Below are positions 18,601 to 26,738 of a stretch of 64,000 nucleotides of DNA, piece after piece. The notes beneath the pieces are model-generated. The model made no database searches, was not told the DNA's origin, and saw only the letters and a program-made list of their open reading frames with translations. Source of the DNA: Shewanella sairae (lineage in GTDB: Bacteria; Pseudomonadota; Gammaproteobacteria; Enterobacterales; Shewanellaceae). The position numbers and the translations under genes are program-made. The stretch lies in NCBI RefSeq assembly GCF_023283535.1, contig NZ_JAKILT010000023.1:1-64000 (forward strand). Direction: 5' to 3'. Each line of letters begins with the position of its first letter. Position 1 is the first letter of the stretch.

Positions 18601-18708
18601 TTCCCTTAATGGCAATTTCTCGAATGCCACTAAACCAAAAACAATCAATAAAATACTGATAACTGAAGCGAATACCGGTCGCTTTACCGAAAGATCAGTT
18701 AAAATCAT
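15616..18708 (-). CDS. RND multidrug efflux permease (HAE1/AcrB family)
   Basis: This 1030-residue inner-membrane proton/drug antiporter has the AcrB layout: TM1 (MILTDLSVKRPVFASVISILLIVFGL), a large periplasmic loop, six TMs, a second loop and five TMs. The TM4 charged motif GMVVDDAIVVLENIHRR supplies the paired Asp residues, and the second half has GLAAKNGILIVEFANQLRDKG. It would form a trimer with the adaptor encoded just upstream; the 4-base ATG/stop overlap indicates coupling. No outer-membrane channel gene is next to it, so TolC from elsewhere is the likely partner. Substrates cannot be read. No regulator gene lies close by. Confidence 0.94.
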   Translation of the reverse strand: MILTDLSVKRPVFASVISILLIVFGLVAFEKLPLREYPNIDPPVVSIQTNYRGASAAVVESRITQLVEDRISGVEGIKHISSSSSDGRSNVTLEFDVGRDIEAAANDVRDRVSGLLNNLPEEADPPEVQKANGGDEVIMWLNLVSDQMTTLQLTDYARRYLIDRFSVIDGVANMRLGGGKVYAMRVWIDRQALAARNLTVADIESALRSENVELPAGSVESKERHFTVRLERSFKTSDDFANLVLAEGDDGYLIKLGDVAKVEIGSEEERITFRGNRESMIGLGVSKQSTANTLDVARAANKLVDQINPTLPAGMEIKRSYDSSVFIEASVKEVYQTLFIAMFLVIVVIYLFLGSVRAMLIPALTVPVSLMATFIVLFALGYTINLLTLLAMILAIGMVVDDAIVVLENIHRRIEEGDSPLKAAYLGSREVAFAVVATTLVLVAVFMPITFLEGDLGKLFKEFAVAMSAAVIFSSIVALTLSPMMCSKVLKPSSQDPWLVRQIDAGMDKLSHAYRQVLRRAMAHPYLVSSLILIALVSSAFLAKEVPQEFAPREDRGSMFLIVNGPQGASFEYIESYMDEIENRLMPLVEAGEIKRLLIRAPRGFGRSANFSNGMAIIVLEDWAVRRSAFEIIGDIRGRLSDLAGVRAFPVMRQAFGRGVGKPVQFVLGGPSYEELARWRDIIIEKAKENPNLVGLDHDYNETKPQLRVVIDKDRASDLGVSISHIGRTLESMLGSRLVTTFMRDGEEYDVIIEGNRENQNTATDLENIYVRSDRSKELIPLSNLVHVEEFADASQLNRYNRMRAITIEANLANGYSLGEALDYLNDLTHEYLPAEAIVSYKGQSLDYQDSGNSMYFVFILALGIVFLVLAAQFESYIHPMVIMLTVPLATLGALIGLWATGQTLNIYSQIGIIMLVGLAAKNGILIVEFANQLRDKGIEFQQAIIQASSQRLRPILMTGITTAAGAIPLVLAEGAGAETRFVIGVVVLSGITLATFFTLFVIPVAYSLLAKNSGSPEMIAKQLEKELAE

Positions 18709-19787
18709 ACAACAGGCTCCACACTTGCCTGCTTAAGAAAACTAAAGCGCTCACTAAAAGTCACTTTAACCTTGTCACCTGGTCGTACTTTAAGAATTCC
18801 ACGAATAATAATTTGTTCGTTAAGATCAACGCCATCAGTTATCTCAACCCATCCACGTTTTCGTAAGCCCAATGTCACTTGCTTCTGTTCAACAACGCTT
18901 TCGTCATTAACCCAATAAACATAATGCCTATCTTGAATTGGGATGATGGCAGATTCTGGTAAAATCAACGCGTCTCGGCTGGTTTTAATCAGCTTGACCT
19001 TCATCAACATCCCTGGCAATAAACGTTGTTTAGGATTGGGGATCTCTGCTCTTACAATAACTGCGCGAGTTTTTGGGTTAATACGACTATCGATTGACAC
19101 CACTTTGCCTTCAAATACTTCACCGTCAAACGCAACAGCTGTTGCTTCAACTTTTTTACCTAAGGCTAAGGATTGTAAAAAACGTTCTGGTACAGAGAAA
19201 TCTAATTTAATAACCGAGATATCATCTAATGTAGTAATAGCGTTACCAGGAGAGACCAAAGCGCCGACACTGACTTGTCGTAACCCTAACGCACCAGAGA
19301 ATGGCGCCGTAATGCGCCTGTCACTTAATGCCGATTCTGCCTGTGCAAGTTCGGCTTTGGCGGTATCAATCAATGTTTGTAAACGGTCGCGTTCAAGTTC
19401 AGCAATGGTTTGGCTGGTAACGAGTGTTCTAATTCGCTCAAGTTCACGTTGATGATCTTTAACTTTCACCTTAGCGACAGTGACGCGAGCACGTTGCTCA
19501 CTGTCTTGTAATTGCACTAACAATCGGTCTTTGTTAACTAAGTCGCCGTCATTGAAGTTAACTTGAGTAACAACTTCGGTGACTTTCGGCGTAACAGTAA
19601 TCGATTCGTTCGCTTTGCTAGTCCCAAGCGCTTCGACTTCATCACGAATAGGTTCCATTGAGGCCTTAGTGACCACCACATTAGGTGTCGGGCGTGACTT
19701 TTTTGCTTGTTTAACGGGGGATTGCTGAGAATAGTAGTACCCACCAGCAAGGAGGAGTATCGCGACAATTATTATTATTTTTTTCAT
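18705..19787 (-). CDS. RND efflux periplasmic adaptor (membrane fusion protein)
   Basis: The protein has about 360 residues: an N-terminal signal/anchor helix (IIIIVAILLLAGGYYY), a lipoyl half-motif (VTPKVTEVVTQVNFNDGDLVNKDRLLVQL), a helical hairpin (about 85-150), the second lipoyl half (TAPFSGALGLRQVSVGALVSPGNAITTLDD) and beta-barrel and membrane-proximal domains. It links the RND permease to an outer-membrane channel. No lipobox Cys is seen, so anchoring is by the N-terminal helix. The frame is open to a TTG at 19802, but the ATG at 19787 with GAAGG 6 bases upstream is the better start. The stop overlaps the permease start. Confidence 0.92.
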   Translation of the reverse strand: MKKIIIIVAILLLAGGYYYSQQSPVKQAKKSRPTPNVVVTKASMEPIRDEVEALGTSKANESITVTPKVTEVVTQVNFNDGDLVNKDRLLVQLQDSEQRARVTVAKVKVKDHQRELERIRTLVTSQTIAELERDRLQTLIDTAKAELAQAESALSDRRITAPFSGALGLRQVSVGALVSPGNAITTLDDISVIKLDFSVPERFLQSLALGKKVEATAVAFDGEVFEGKVVSIDSRINPKTRAVIVRAEIPNPKQRLLPGMLMKVKLIKTSRDALILPESAIIPIQDRHYVYWVNDESVVEQKQVTLGLRKRGWVEITDGVDLNEQIIIRGILKVRPGDKVKVTFSERFSFLKQASVEPVV

Positions 19788-19802
19788 GGATGCCTTCACC
19801 AA

Positions 19803-20150
19803 CTACTTTAATTGTCGTTAGTTTACCTAGACATAACTTTGCTTCAATACGTTTTACTTTTTCTTACAAATGACACATTTCAGTCACACACCAAATTATT
19901 AATTATGTACGCTACTTAGAGAGAACAACTCAATTGAATTGATTGCCAATAGCACATGATTTCAGCTTAAATCTCTACGCAAGATGAACATATCGAGTAT
20001 TAAATAAAGCAGCTAAGACTAACTGCAAAGCAAAGTTTGTTTTACAAACTTTGAAGGATAAAAATGTAGGAGCAGCTTCAACAAGTTGAAGCTTTATAAA
20101 GACTGCGAGGGATTATTAGAGCTTATTGCTTTCTAGCAAAATTGGGATGT
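19803..20150. other. Intergenic region with two inverted repeats
   Basis: No gene was found here. It holds two perfect inverted repeats: CAAAGTTTGT/ACAAACTTTG (20031-20053) and AGCTTCAA/TTGAAGCT (20074-20093). Near the right end, TGCGAGGGATT (about 20104-20114) matches the anticodon-stem part of the tRNA-Leu array that follows, as if a further unit had eroded. The promoter of the RND pump should lie at the left of this region, but no confident -35/-10 pair was picked. Confidence 0.6.
20066..20093 (+). repeat. REP-like palindrome with GTAG foot
   Basis: GTAG followed closely by a perfect 8-base palindrome (AGCTTCAA CAAG TTGAAGCT) has the layout of REP elements that RAYT/TnpA-REP proteins recognise (GTAG/GTGG tetranucleotide plus hairpin). 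Only one copy is present in the window, so assignment depends on finding others in the genome. Confidence 0.4.
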
Positions 20151-20281
20151 AAAAAAACCAGCTCAATGGCTGGTTTAATTACATGTTCTAGAGAAGATGG
20201 TACCCGTGGCCAGACTTGAACTGGCACGCCTGATTTCAATCAAGAATGCGAGGGATTGTTAAAATCACTTTATCCCAGATA

Positions 20282-20780
20282 CAAAAAAGCCCCCGCTTGA
20301 TACGGAGGCTTTAATGATGGTACCCGTGGCCAGACTTGAACTGGCACTCTTTATCAGCGAGGCGTCTGTTATAAAAAACAAATCCCTTGTTTTAATAAGC
20401 TACACATACAAAAAAGCCTCCGCACGTTAATGCAGAGGCCTTAATGATGGTATCCGTGGCCAGAATGAGCATGGACGCCTGATTTCAATGAAGAGTGCGA
20501 GTTTTTTTAAAATCCACTTCACCCCAGATACAAAAAAGCCCCCGCTTGATGCTTAGGCTTTAATGATGGTACCCGTGGCCAGACTTGAACTGGCACTCTT
20601 TATCAGCGAGGCGTCTGTTATAAAAAACAAATCCCTTGTTTTAATAAGCTACACATACAAAAAAGCCTCCGCACGTTAATGCAGAGGCCTTAATGATGGT
20701 ACCCGTGGCCAGGCATGAGCATGCACGCCTTACTTTGTGGAGAGCGCGAGGGATTTTTTAATCACCTCAAATTTCAGACG
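20282..20780. repeat. Two tandem copies of a ~250-bp unit
   Basis: Within the tRNA-Leu remnant array, 20282-20531 and 20532-20780 are two copies of the same two-remnant unit. The first halves (20282-20409 and 20532-20658) are almost identical, and the second halves share the terminator hairpin and the GAGCATG-containing T-arm variant. Expansion therefore happened at two levels: first single-unit duplication with divergence, then a 250-base duplication. Confidence 0.85.
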
Positions 20781-20781
20781 T

Positions 20782-20806
20782 AAAAAAACCAGCTCTAGGC
20801 TGGTTT
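20782..20806 (-). terminator. Terminator of the tRNA-Gly-Cys-Leu transcript
   Basis: On the minus strand AAACCAGC … GCTGGTTT followed by a T-run (TTTTTTTA) lies about 20 bases after the CCA end of tRNA-Leu. The same stem recurs at 20151-20176 at the far end of the array. Confidence 0.85.
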
Positions 20807-20826
20807 AGTCACTCTTCATAAGAAGA

Positions 20827-20912
20827 TGGTACCCGTGGCCAGACTTGAACTGGCACGCTTATTCAGCGAGGGATTTTAAATCCCTTGTGTCTACCGATTC
20901 CACCACACGGGC
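20827..20912 (-). tRNA. leuZ: tRNA-Leu (UAA anticodon)
   Basis: The 86-base gene folds as a class II tRNA: acceptor 5' GCCCGTG pairing with CACGGGT, D-arm GGTGGAATCGGTAGACAC, anticodon TAA within GGGATTTAAAATCCC, a variable arm (TCGCTGAATAAGCG) and T-arm CCAGTTCAAGTCTGG. CCA is encoded. It is the third tRNA of a Gly-Cys-Leu cluster in the same order as E. coli glyW-cysT-leuZ, downstream of pgsA. Its 3' end is copied five times downstream. Confidence 0.96.
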
Positions 20913-21024
20913 AAACTCTTTGACTCTGACGATACATATTGTCGGTATCAATATTGCCTAACCTTAATATGGTTAAACTCATCAAACTCTTATTCTTTAT
21001 AACCATCATAACTTTAAGAAGTTA

Positions 21025-21098
21025 TGGAGGCGCGACCCGGAGTCGAACCGAGATCGACGGATTTGCAATCCGCAGCATAGCCATTCTGCCATCGCGCC
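21025..21098 (-). tRNA. cysT: tRNA-Cys (GCA anticodon)
   Basis: The 74-base gene has acceptor GGCGCGA/TCGCGCC, anticodon GCA (CGGATTGCAAATCCG), T-arm CTCGGTTCGACTCCGGG and encoded CCA. It lies between tRNA-Gly and tRNA-Leu in one transcript. Confidence 0.97.
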
Positions 21099-21111
21099 AT
21101 ATTGAGTAAAT

Positions 21112-21187
21112 TGGAGCGACATATCGGGTTCGAACCGATGACCTATACCTTGGCAAGGTATCGCTCTACCAACTGAGCTAATGTCGC
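21112..21187 (-). tRNA. glyW: tRNA-Gly (GCC anticodon)
   Basis: The 76-base gene has acceptor GCGACAT/ATGTCGC, D-arm AGCTCAGTTGGTAGAGC, anticodon GCC (ACCTTGCCAAGGT), T-arm ATCGGTTCGAACCCGAT and encoded CCA. It is the first tRNA of the Gly-Cys-Leu cluster. Confidence 0.97.
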
Positions 21188-21339
21188 CTTTCAATTTAAT
21201 CTGTTTTCAAGTTGATGCTTAGTGCGCTTCCCCTTGACTACGAGATGGCATTCTACCGATTAATTACCAAGAGTCAACGCTATAATTATCGATAAATGAC
21301 TGTTTGCTTGCTTATTGCCCTCTTCGCTGTTTTTACAAA

Positions 21340-21888
21340 CTATTCTGCAGTTAAATCTTTCCAAGCGGCCAAAATATAACTCATCATTGACCATAGTGTG
21401 AGAACAGCTGCGACATAAAACAGTGCAAAAGCAACATAAGTTGAAAACTCGTTCGGTTGCCAAATTAATCCTGTAATCGCCACCATCTGTGCCGCAGTTT
21501 TATATTTGCCAATCCAAGATACGGCTACCGCACCTCTTTTACCTATTTCAGCCATCCACTCACGCAATGCCGAAATAACAATTTCACGGCCGATCATAAT
21601 CAAGGCTGGCAATGTTAACCATATATCGCCATATTCGGAGATCAATAAGACTAAAGCAGTCGTCACCATAATCTTATCTGCAACCGGGTCAAGAAACGCA
21701 CCAAATCGAGTCGACTGCTTTAATTTACGAGCAGCATAACCGTCTAGCGCATCAGTAACCGCGGCTAACCAAAAGACAAATGCCGAAGCAAAAGGAGACC
21801 AGGGTTCTGGTATATAAAAAAGCACAACAAAAACAGGTAACAGTAATAACCTGAAAAGTGTTAACGCAATAGGAATGTTAAACGGCAT
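21340..21888 (-). CDS. pgsA: CDP-diacylglycerol-glycerol-3-phosphate 3-phosphatidyltransferase
   Basis: PgsA makes phosphatidylglycerol phosphate from CDP-diacylglycerol and glycerol-3-phosphate, the committed step to phosphatidylglycerol and cardiolipin, in the inner membrane. The protein has 182 residues. The CDP-alcohol phosphotransferase motif D-G-x2-A-R-x8-G-x3-D-x3-D starts at Asp49 ([20 protein letters not shown]). Several hydrophobic helices are visible (about 7-25, 33-48, 75-90, 115-135 and 145-172). It sits between uvrC and the tRNA cluster, as in E. coli, and is probably cotranscribed with uvrC (48-base gap). Confidence 0.95.
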   Translation of the reverse strand: MPFNIPIALTLFRLLLLPVFVVLFYIPEPWSPFASAFVFWLAAVTDALDGYAARKLKQSTRFGAFLDPVADKIMVTTALVLLISEYGDIWLTLPALIMIGREIVISALREWMAEIGKRGAVAVSWIGKYKTAAQMVAITGLIWQPNEFSTYVAFALFYVAAVLTLWSMMSYILAAWKDLTAE

Positions 21889-21935
21889 TATAGGACCTAT
21901 TAGTCAAAAGCAGCGCCAATCTTGCCTTAATTTTG

Positions 21936-23765
21936 CTACCCTCGCAATGCATCATGTATCGTTTGTGCCATTTCTAAGCTAATACCGGGCACTTTTACCA
22001 ATTCAGACACACTTGCCCCTTTGACTTCTTGTATTCCGCCTAAATATTGCAGTAAAGCTTTGCGTCTTTTAGGGCCGACACCAGCAATGGATTCCAAGGT
22101 TGAAGTATTGCGGGTTTTCTGACGTTTGTTTCTGTGACCAGTAATCGCAAATCGATGCGATTCATCACGAATATGTTGAATGAGGTGCAAAGCACCGGAA
22201 TCTGCAGGTAAAGTAAACGACTCTTCGTTCTCACCGTAAATCAAGGTTTCTAAGCCAGGCTTACGCCCCTCGCCTTTTGCAACGCCTATTAAGGTTGGGG
22301 CATTATCGATAGCAACAAATTTTTCATCAACTACCTTTTGCGCGATCCGCAGTTGGCCTATGCCACCATCGATAAACAGGATATCAGGGATCTTGCCCTT
22401 ATCGGTTATCTTATCAAAACGTCGACTGATAGCTTGTTTCATTGCAGCATAGTCATCACCACCAGTGATCCCAGTGATGTTATATCGACGATAATCTGCT
22501 TTGCTGGGCCCTTCTCTATTAAATACCACACAAGATGCAACCGTGCTTTCGCCCATAGTATGACTAATGTCAAAACATTCCATTCTTTGAATTTTATTAC
22601 TGGCTTCGATAGCCTCTTCCAATAATAAGAAGCGTTGCTCAACAGTATTTTTGTGTGATAAACGGGTGTTTACTGCATTGGTTGCGTTGGTTAACGCTAG
22701 GCGTAAAAAGCTAGCTCTCTCGCCACGGACCTGAGTTTTTATCTCGACTTTTTTATTTTGTGCAGCTTGAATCGCAACCGCTAATTGATCTTGTTCTTCA
22801 AACGCTTCGCTAATTAAAATCTCTTTAGGCGTTAGACGCTGGCTATCTGCATTTAAGTAAAACTGCAACATAAACGCACGCAATACTTCCGTAACTTCAG
22901 TATCTACAGGGACTTTAGGGTAATAACTGCGGCTACCGAATATTTTACCTTCACGAATAAAAAGTAGGTGAAAGCAAGCCACGCCCGAAGCGTAGTAAGC
23001 ACCTATCACATCCATATCACCAGACGCATTAGAGACTTCTTGTTGCTCAGAAACCCTTCGTAAGGCCGTAATTTGATCCCGGTAAAGCGCCGCTTGTTCA
23101 TAGGCCATATCAGCAGCGGCTTGTTCCATCTTTGCCACTAGTACTGACATGACCTGATTGTTCTTACCTTTTAAGAATAATGTCGCGAGCCTCACTTGCT
23201 CTTGATAATCCTCAATCGTCACCATATCTACACAGGGAGCTGAGCAACGGCCTATTTGGTATTGTAAACAAGGACGAGAACGTGATTTGTAATAAAGGTC
23301 GTCACACTGCCTGATAGGAAAGATTTTTTGCATCAAATGCAAGCTTTCACGTACCGCACCACCATTTGGATAAGGGCCAAAATACTGGCCTTTGTCACGC
23401 TTTGGACCTCGATGATAAGCTAGACGTGGATGCTTATGATTACTCAGTAAAATATAAGGGTAAGACTTGTCATCTCGAAGCAATACATTGTACTTAGGCA
23501 TGTATTGCTTGATGTAATCATTTTCTAAAATAAGTGCGTCGGTTTCACTATGGGTGACAGTGACGTCGATGTTGGCAATATGAGAAACCAGCGCCCGAGT
23601 TTTAACATTAGCGAGGTTTTTACGAAAATAGGACGATAAACGCTTTTTTAGATCTTTTGCTTTGCCCACATAAATGACCGCATCCTTGGCATCGTACATA
23701 CGATATACACCAGGTGATGAAGTCACTGTTTTTAAGAAATGATCCGCATTAAATTGTTCAGGCAT
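21936..23765 (-). CDS. uvrC: Excinuclease ABC subunit C
   Basis: UvrC makes the dual incisions in nucleotide excision repair after UvrAB mark the lesion. The protein has 609 residues (E. coli 610). Domains in order: GIY-YIG nuclease ([32 protein letters not shown] at about residues 14-45), UVR/UvrB-binding motif (about 200-235), the RNase H-like C-terminal nuclease ([12 protein letters not shown] … [10 protein letters not shown] … [12 protein letters not shown]) and a tandem HhH pair at the end ([39 protein letters not shown]). It lies 18 bases after uvrY in the same direction, the classic uvrY-uvrC pairing. Confidence 0.97.
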   Translation of the reverse strand: MPEQFNADHFLKTVTSSPGVYRMYDAKDAVIYVGKAKDLKKRLSSYFRKNLANVKTRALVSHIANIDVTVTHSETDALILENDYIKQYMPKYNVLLRDDKSYPYILLSNHKHPRLAYHRGPKRDKGQYFGPYPNGGAVRESLHLMQKIFPIRQCDDLYYKSRSRPCLQYQIGRCSAPCVDMVTIEDYQEQVRLATLFLKGKNNQVMSVLVAKMEQAAADMAYEQAALYRDQITALRRVSEQQEVSNASGDMDVIGAYYASGVACFHLLFIREGKIFGSRSYYPKVPVDTEVTEVLRAFMLQFYLNADSQRLTPKEILISEAFEEQDQLAVAIQAAQNKKVEIKTQVRGERASFLRLALTNATNAVNTRLSHKNTVEQRFLLLEEAIEASNKIQRMECFDISHTMGESTVASCVVFNREGPSKADYRRYNITGITGGDDYAAMKQAISRRFDKITDKGKIPDILFIDGGIGQLRIAQKVVDEKFVAIDNAPTLIGVAKGEGRKPGLETLIYGENEESFTLPADSGALHLIQHIRDESHRFAITGHRNKRQKTRNTSTLESIAGVGPKRRKALLQYLGGIQEVKGASVSELVKVPGISLEMAQTIHDALRG

Positions 23766-23783
23766 AAACCGTTCGATATAAAG

Positions 23784-24428
23784 TTAAAATTGTCCGGTAT
23801 CGAGCATTTTATATCTAATCGCTAAACGCGTCAGCTCGACGTCGCCGCCAATACCTAATTTAGCGAATAGTCGATAGCGATAACTATTTACTGTTTTTGG
23901 ACTTAAGTTTAGCTGCTCGGAGATTTCGCTTACTTTCTCACCATTAGTGATCATCAACATGATTTGCAATTCACGCTCAGATAGTGACTTAAACGGATTT
24001 TCTTCTGACTGATTAAATTGGCTTAAAGCCATCTGCTGTGCAATTTCGGGAGAGAGATAACGTTGTCCATGCGCGACTTGGCGAATGGCCTGCAATACTT
24101 CTGGCGAGGTGGCACCTTTGGTCAGGTATCCCGAAGCGCCCGCTTGCATAACTTTAGTTGGGAAAGGATCTTCAGTATGTATGGTTAGTACAATGATTTT
24201 AGCGTGAGCTTGAAAACGTAAAATTTTACGTGTGGCTTCTAAACCACCGATCCCGGGCATATTCATGTCCATTAAAATGACATCGGCTTCGTTCTTACGA
24301 CACCACTGCACGGCAGTCTCGCCATCTCCAGCTTCACCGACCACTTTGATGCCACGCTCGTCTTCGAGGATCCGTCTAATACCAGTTCTAACTAACTCAT
24401 GGTCATCAACTAAATATACAGAGATCAA
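23784..24428 (-). CDS. uvrY: BarA-UvrY type response regulator (GacA homologue)
   Basis: This 214-residue NarL/FixJ-type regulator has a receiver domain with the phosphoacceptor Asp54 (ILMDMNMPG), acid pocket Asp8/Asp9 and Lys near 105, and a C-terminal LuxR helix-turn-helix (LSERELQIMLMITNGEKVSEISEQLNLSPKTVNSYRYRLFAKLG). UvrY/GacA is activated by BarA/GacS and drives transcription of CsrB-type small RNAs that titrate CsrA. The start is TTG at 24428, the same unusual start as E. coli uvrY, with AAAGG about 10 bases upstream. It heads the uvrY-uvrC-pgsA unit. Confidence 0.95.
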   Translation of the reverse strand: MISVYLVDDHELVRTGIRRILEDERGIKVVGEAGDGETAVQWCRKNEADVILMDMNMPGIGGLEATRKILRFQAHAKIIVLTIHTEDPFPTKVMQAGASGYLTKGATSPEVLQAIRQVAHGQRYLSPEIAQQMALSQFNQSEENPFKSLSERELQIMLMITNGEKVSEISEQLNLSPKTVNSYRYRLFAKLGIGGDVELTRLAIRYKMLDTGQF

Positions 24429-24609
24429 AGTTGCTATACCTTTATATGCCCAATTCTGCTTTTCTTAAGTTTATAAGAAATGAGAATTAAAAATGTTATA
24501 AAGGTTAATTTATCGCATATATGGACATATAGAAAGGAAAATATCCCCAAACAACCAAAGACCCAAACTATTTTAACCAATAAAAACAATTAGTTAAGGT
24601 TTGGAAAGC

Positions 24610-24639
24610 AAAAAGGCAGCCCTATAGGCTGCCTTTTCT
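24610..24639 (-). terminator. Terminator of tRNA-Ser
   Basis: AAAAGGCAGCC TATAGG GCTGCCTTTT-type hairpin just after the CCA end of tRNA-Ser on the minus strand, with a T-run. Confidence 0.88.
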
Positions 24640-24644
24640 AAATA

Positions 24645-24735
24645 TGGCGGAGAGATAGGGATTTGAACCCTAGATGGGCTATAAACCCATGCCGGTTTTC
24701 AAGACCGGTGCATTCGACCACTCTGCCATCTCTCC
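24645..24735 (-). tRNA. serT: tRNA-Ser (UGA anticodon)
   Basis: This 91-base class II tRNA has acceptor GGAGAGA/TCTCTCC, anticodon TGA in ACCGGTCTTGAAAACCGG, a long variable arm (CATGGGTTTATAGCCCATC) and T-arm TAGGGTTCAAATCCCTA; CCA is encoded. It is a single-gene unit with its own terminator. Confidence 0.96.
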
Positions 24736-24961
24736 GAACGCTGTAGATATTATGCGTTTCCATTATTGTTGTAAACCTCTTTGCTTCAAAAAATAGGTGC
24801 AGGCTTCTCGTTCGCGTAATATTCAACCTAATAACCTCGAGGTATTAGGTCTGTCTGCATAATTTGCCTATTTTCGTCATTAAAGAAGTTATACCGTTAT
24901 CTAGCAAAGCAAAGTGAAAATTGTGCTAATATCATCCCACTAAAAATAGCCATGCACTTAT

Positions 24962-26671
24962 ATGAACTCAAACGTTATTCCTGCGTCAGCACTTATTCCT
25001 AGTTTTACTCTGCCAACTAAACAGGTATTTTCACCAAGCGCAACAGCCAATTTGCTTAGCCAAGAACGCACTATAGATGCGTTTAACATGTTGTGCGCTA
25101 CCGAAAATCAGCATTTATATTTGGCTGAGTATTTTGGCTGCAACCGCAAGCGTACAATAGAGTCATTAGTTGAACAACATGGCGAGTTTCCTAAAGTAAG
25201 TCTGATACTTAATAGTGATAAGCAGGCTAAATGGCAAGCAGAAACCAGCGAAGGTCCAGTACTCGCCGTTAAGCAGCATAACTATCAGTACCTGTCTGGC
25301 ACTATACGTAAAACAGACTTAATTGGCCGTTATGATCCGATAAGTGACCACTATGAGCCAGGGTTATTCGCCAGTTGCCATTGCTTATTTATCTGTGCTG
25401 ACTCTTTATGGAAAAGAGAGCCATTATGGGATCTTTTACTGGAAACGCTTGATAAGCAATCATACCTAGCACATTCGAAGCTGCCTACTTTACCGTTACA
25501 GTGCAAAATCATTTTAATCGGTTCAAGCCATCAATATGGCAGTTGCTGGTTGGGTGAGCCAAGTTTTTCAAGACATTTTCCATTACTTGGTGAACTTATC
25601 AATGAAATGGATTTAACCGAACATTCGATTATTGATTATTGCCAATGGCTAGCAGGTATTTTTACTGACCTGAATGTCAAACTAGATAGCGATGCCCTAA
25701 CGTTATTATTGCAATTTAGCGCTAAGTTGGCAGATCACCAACAACGTTTAAGCTTAATGAGTACTAATATTGAACATTTGTTAGCGCAAGCAAAAGCTTA
25801 TGCTAAAAGCGAACAAATTACTGAACAAGCATTAGCGCAAAGCATTGATATGAGCAATCAACGTCATAATGCTTCAGAGCGATTATCTGAGCAAAATTTT
25901 GATGATTTGTTTATCAACTTACCTACACAAGATGAAGTCGTTGGTCAGATTAATGGATTGACAGTTATTGAAAATGCCGAGTTCAGCTATGGCGAGCCTG
26001 CTCGCATTACTGCGTCAGTTCATTATGGCGATGGTGAAGTTGCAGATATTGAGCGAAAGTCTGAATTAGGCGGTAACATTCACGCTAAGGGTATGATGAT
26101 TCTTTCAGCCTGCCTTTATCGCATTTTTGGTAAAGATGCCCCACTTCACTTAAATGCCAATATTGTTTTTGAGCAGTCCTATCAAGAAATTGATGGTGAC
26201 AGTGCCTCGCTTGCTGAGTATTGCTGTCTAATTTCAGCTATATCAGAAAAGCCAATTAATCAAAGCCTTGCGGCAACAGGTGCTATTGACCAATTTGGTA
26301 ATGTCCAAGCGATTGGCGGTGTAAACGAAAAAATTGAAGGCTTCTTTAAACTTTGTAAGCGTCGTGGCTTAACTGGTAATCAGGGTGTCATAATTCCTTG
26401 TTCTAATATGCAACAGCTCAATCTTCATCAAGACGTCATTAACGCGGTCAATGACGGTCTATTTACGCTTTATCAAGTAAAGCATATAGACGAAGCAGTA
26501 GAGATCTTAATGCAAACACCTGCGGGTGACGCTGATGAGAATAACCAATTCCCAGATGATTCACTCTACGGATTGGTTCAATCACGCCTAGAAAGCCTTG
26601 CCGGTTATCAAGATGAAGAAGAACGTAGTTTTTTTGGGAGACTTATCGACAAATTGCGATTTTCTAGCTGA
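24962..26671 (+). CDS. lonH: Lon-like protease (YcbZ/LonH family)
   Basis: The 569-residue protein has a degenerate AAA-like N-terminal part and a C-terminal S16 Lon-type protease domain (about 330-530). The catalytic Ser lies in DGDSASLAEYC, and the catalytic Lys in QAIGGVNEKIEGFF, preceded by ATGAIDQFGNV. Walker A and B motifs of a working ATPase are not obvious, so it is unlike classical Lon and matches E. coli YcbZ (586 residues). YcbZ-fabA order is conserved in E. coli. The biological substrate is not established from sequence. No strong ribosome-binding site precedes the ATG, suggesting modest translation. Confidence 0.88.
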   Translation: MNSNVIPASALIPSFTLPTKQVFSPSATANLLSQERTIDAFNMLCATENQHLYLAEYFGCNRKRTIESLVEQHGEFPKVSLILNSDKQAKWQAETSEGPVLAVKQHNYQYLSGTIRKTDLIGRYDPISDHYEPGLFASCHCLFICADSLWKREPLWDLLLETLDKQSYLAHSKLPTLPLQCKIILIGSSHQYGSCWLGEPSFSRHFPLLGELINEMDLTEHSIIDYCQWLAGIFTDLNVKLDSDALTLLLQFSAKLADHQQRLSLMSTNIEHLLAQAKAYAKSEQITEQALAQSIDMSNQRHNASERLSEQNFDDLFINLPTQDEVVGQINGLTVIENAEFSYGEPARITASVHYGDGEVADIERKSELGGNIHAKGMMILSACLYRIFGKDAPLHLNANIVFEQSYQEIDGDSASLAEYCCLISAISEKPINQSLAATGAIDQFGNVQAIGGVNEKIEGFFKLCKRRGLTGNQGVIIPCSNMQQLNLHQDVINAVNDGLFTLYQVKHIDEAVEILMQTPAGDADENNQFPDDSLYGLVQSRLESLAGYQDEEERSFFGRLIDKLRFSS

Positions 26672-26738
26672 TCGGAGTTGTTTAGCGTACACGTGTTCGC
26701 TAACCTTGGCAGCTCAAATTGCTGGAGTATAAAAAATA

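Larger units (their letters stand above)
20151..20826 (-). repeat. Array of truncated tRNA-Leu 3' ends with terminator-like hairpins
   Basis: Downstream (minus-strand sense) of the intact tRNA-Leu are five truncated copies of its 3' part. Each retains the acceptor 3' strand ending in CCA and, to varying degree, the T-arm. The CCA ends are at 20198, 20318, 20448, 20567 and 20697 (intact gene: 20827), giving spacings of 120, 130, 119, 130 and 130 bases. Each copy is followed by a hairpin and T-run of terminator type: AAACCAGC/GCTGGTTT type at 20151, and AAAGCCTCCG/CGGGGGCTTT or AGGCCTCTG types at about 20283, 20410, 20532 and 20659. Copies at 20318 and 20567 keep a nearly perfect T-arm; those at 20448 and 20697 have rewritten it. 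The layout resembles the rtT repeats after E. coli tyrT. Confidence 0.9.

Noticed and set aside
20151..20826. The regularly spaced repeats might be a CRISPR array.
   Set aside because: Repeats match the tRNA-Leu 3' end, are not followed by unique 30-40 base spacers, and no cas gene is present.
20151..20912. The tRNA-Leu remnants could be attachment-site scars from integrative elements.
   Set aside because: The copies are only about 120-130 bases apart, carry no integrase or element between them, and most share terminator hairpins; this fits tandem duplication of the tRNA tail better than repeated insertion.
21006..21194. A 62-codon open frame across tRNA-Gly and tRNA-Cys.
   Set aside because: It lies entirely over two clear tRNA genes and has no protein-like features.
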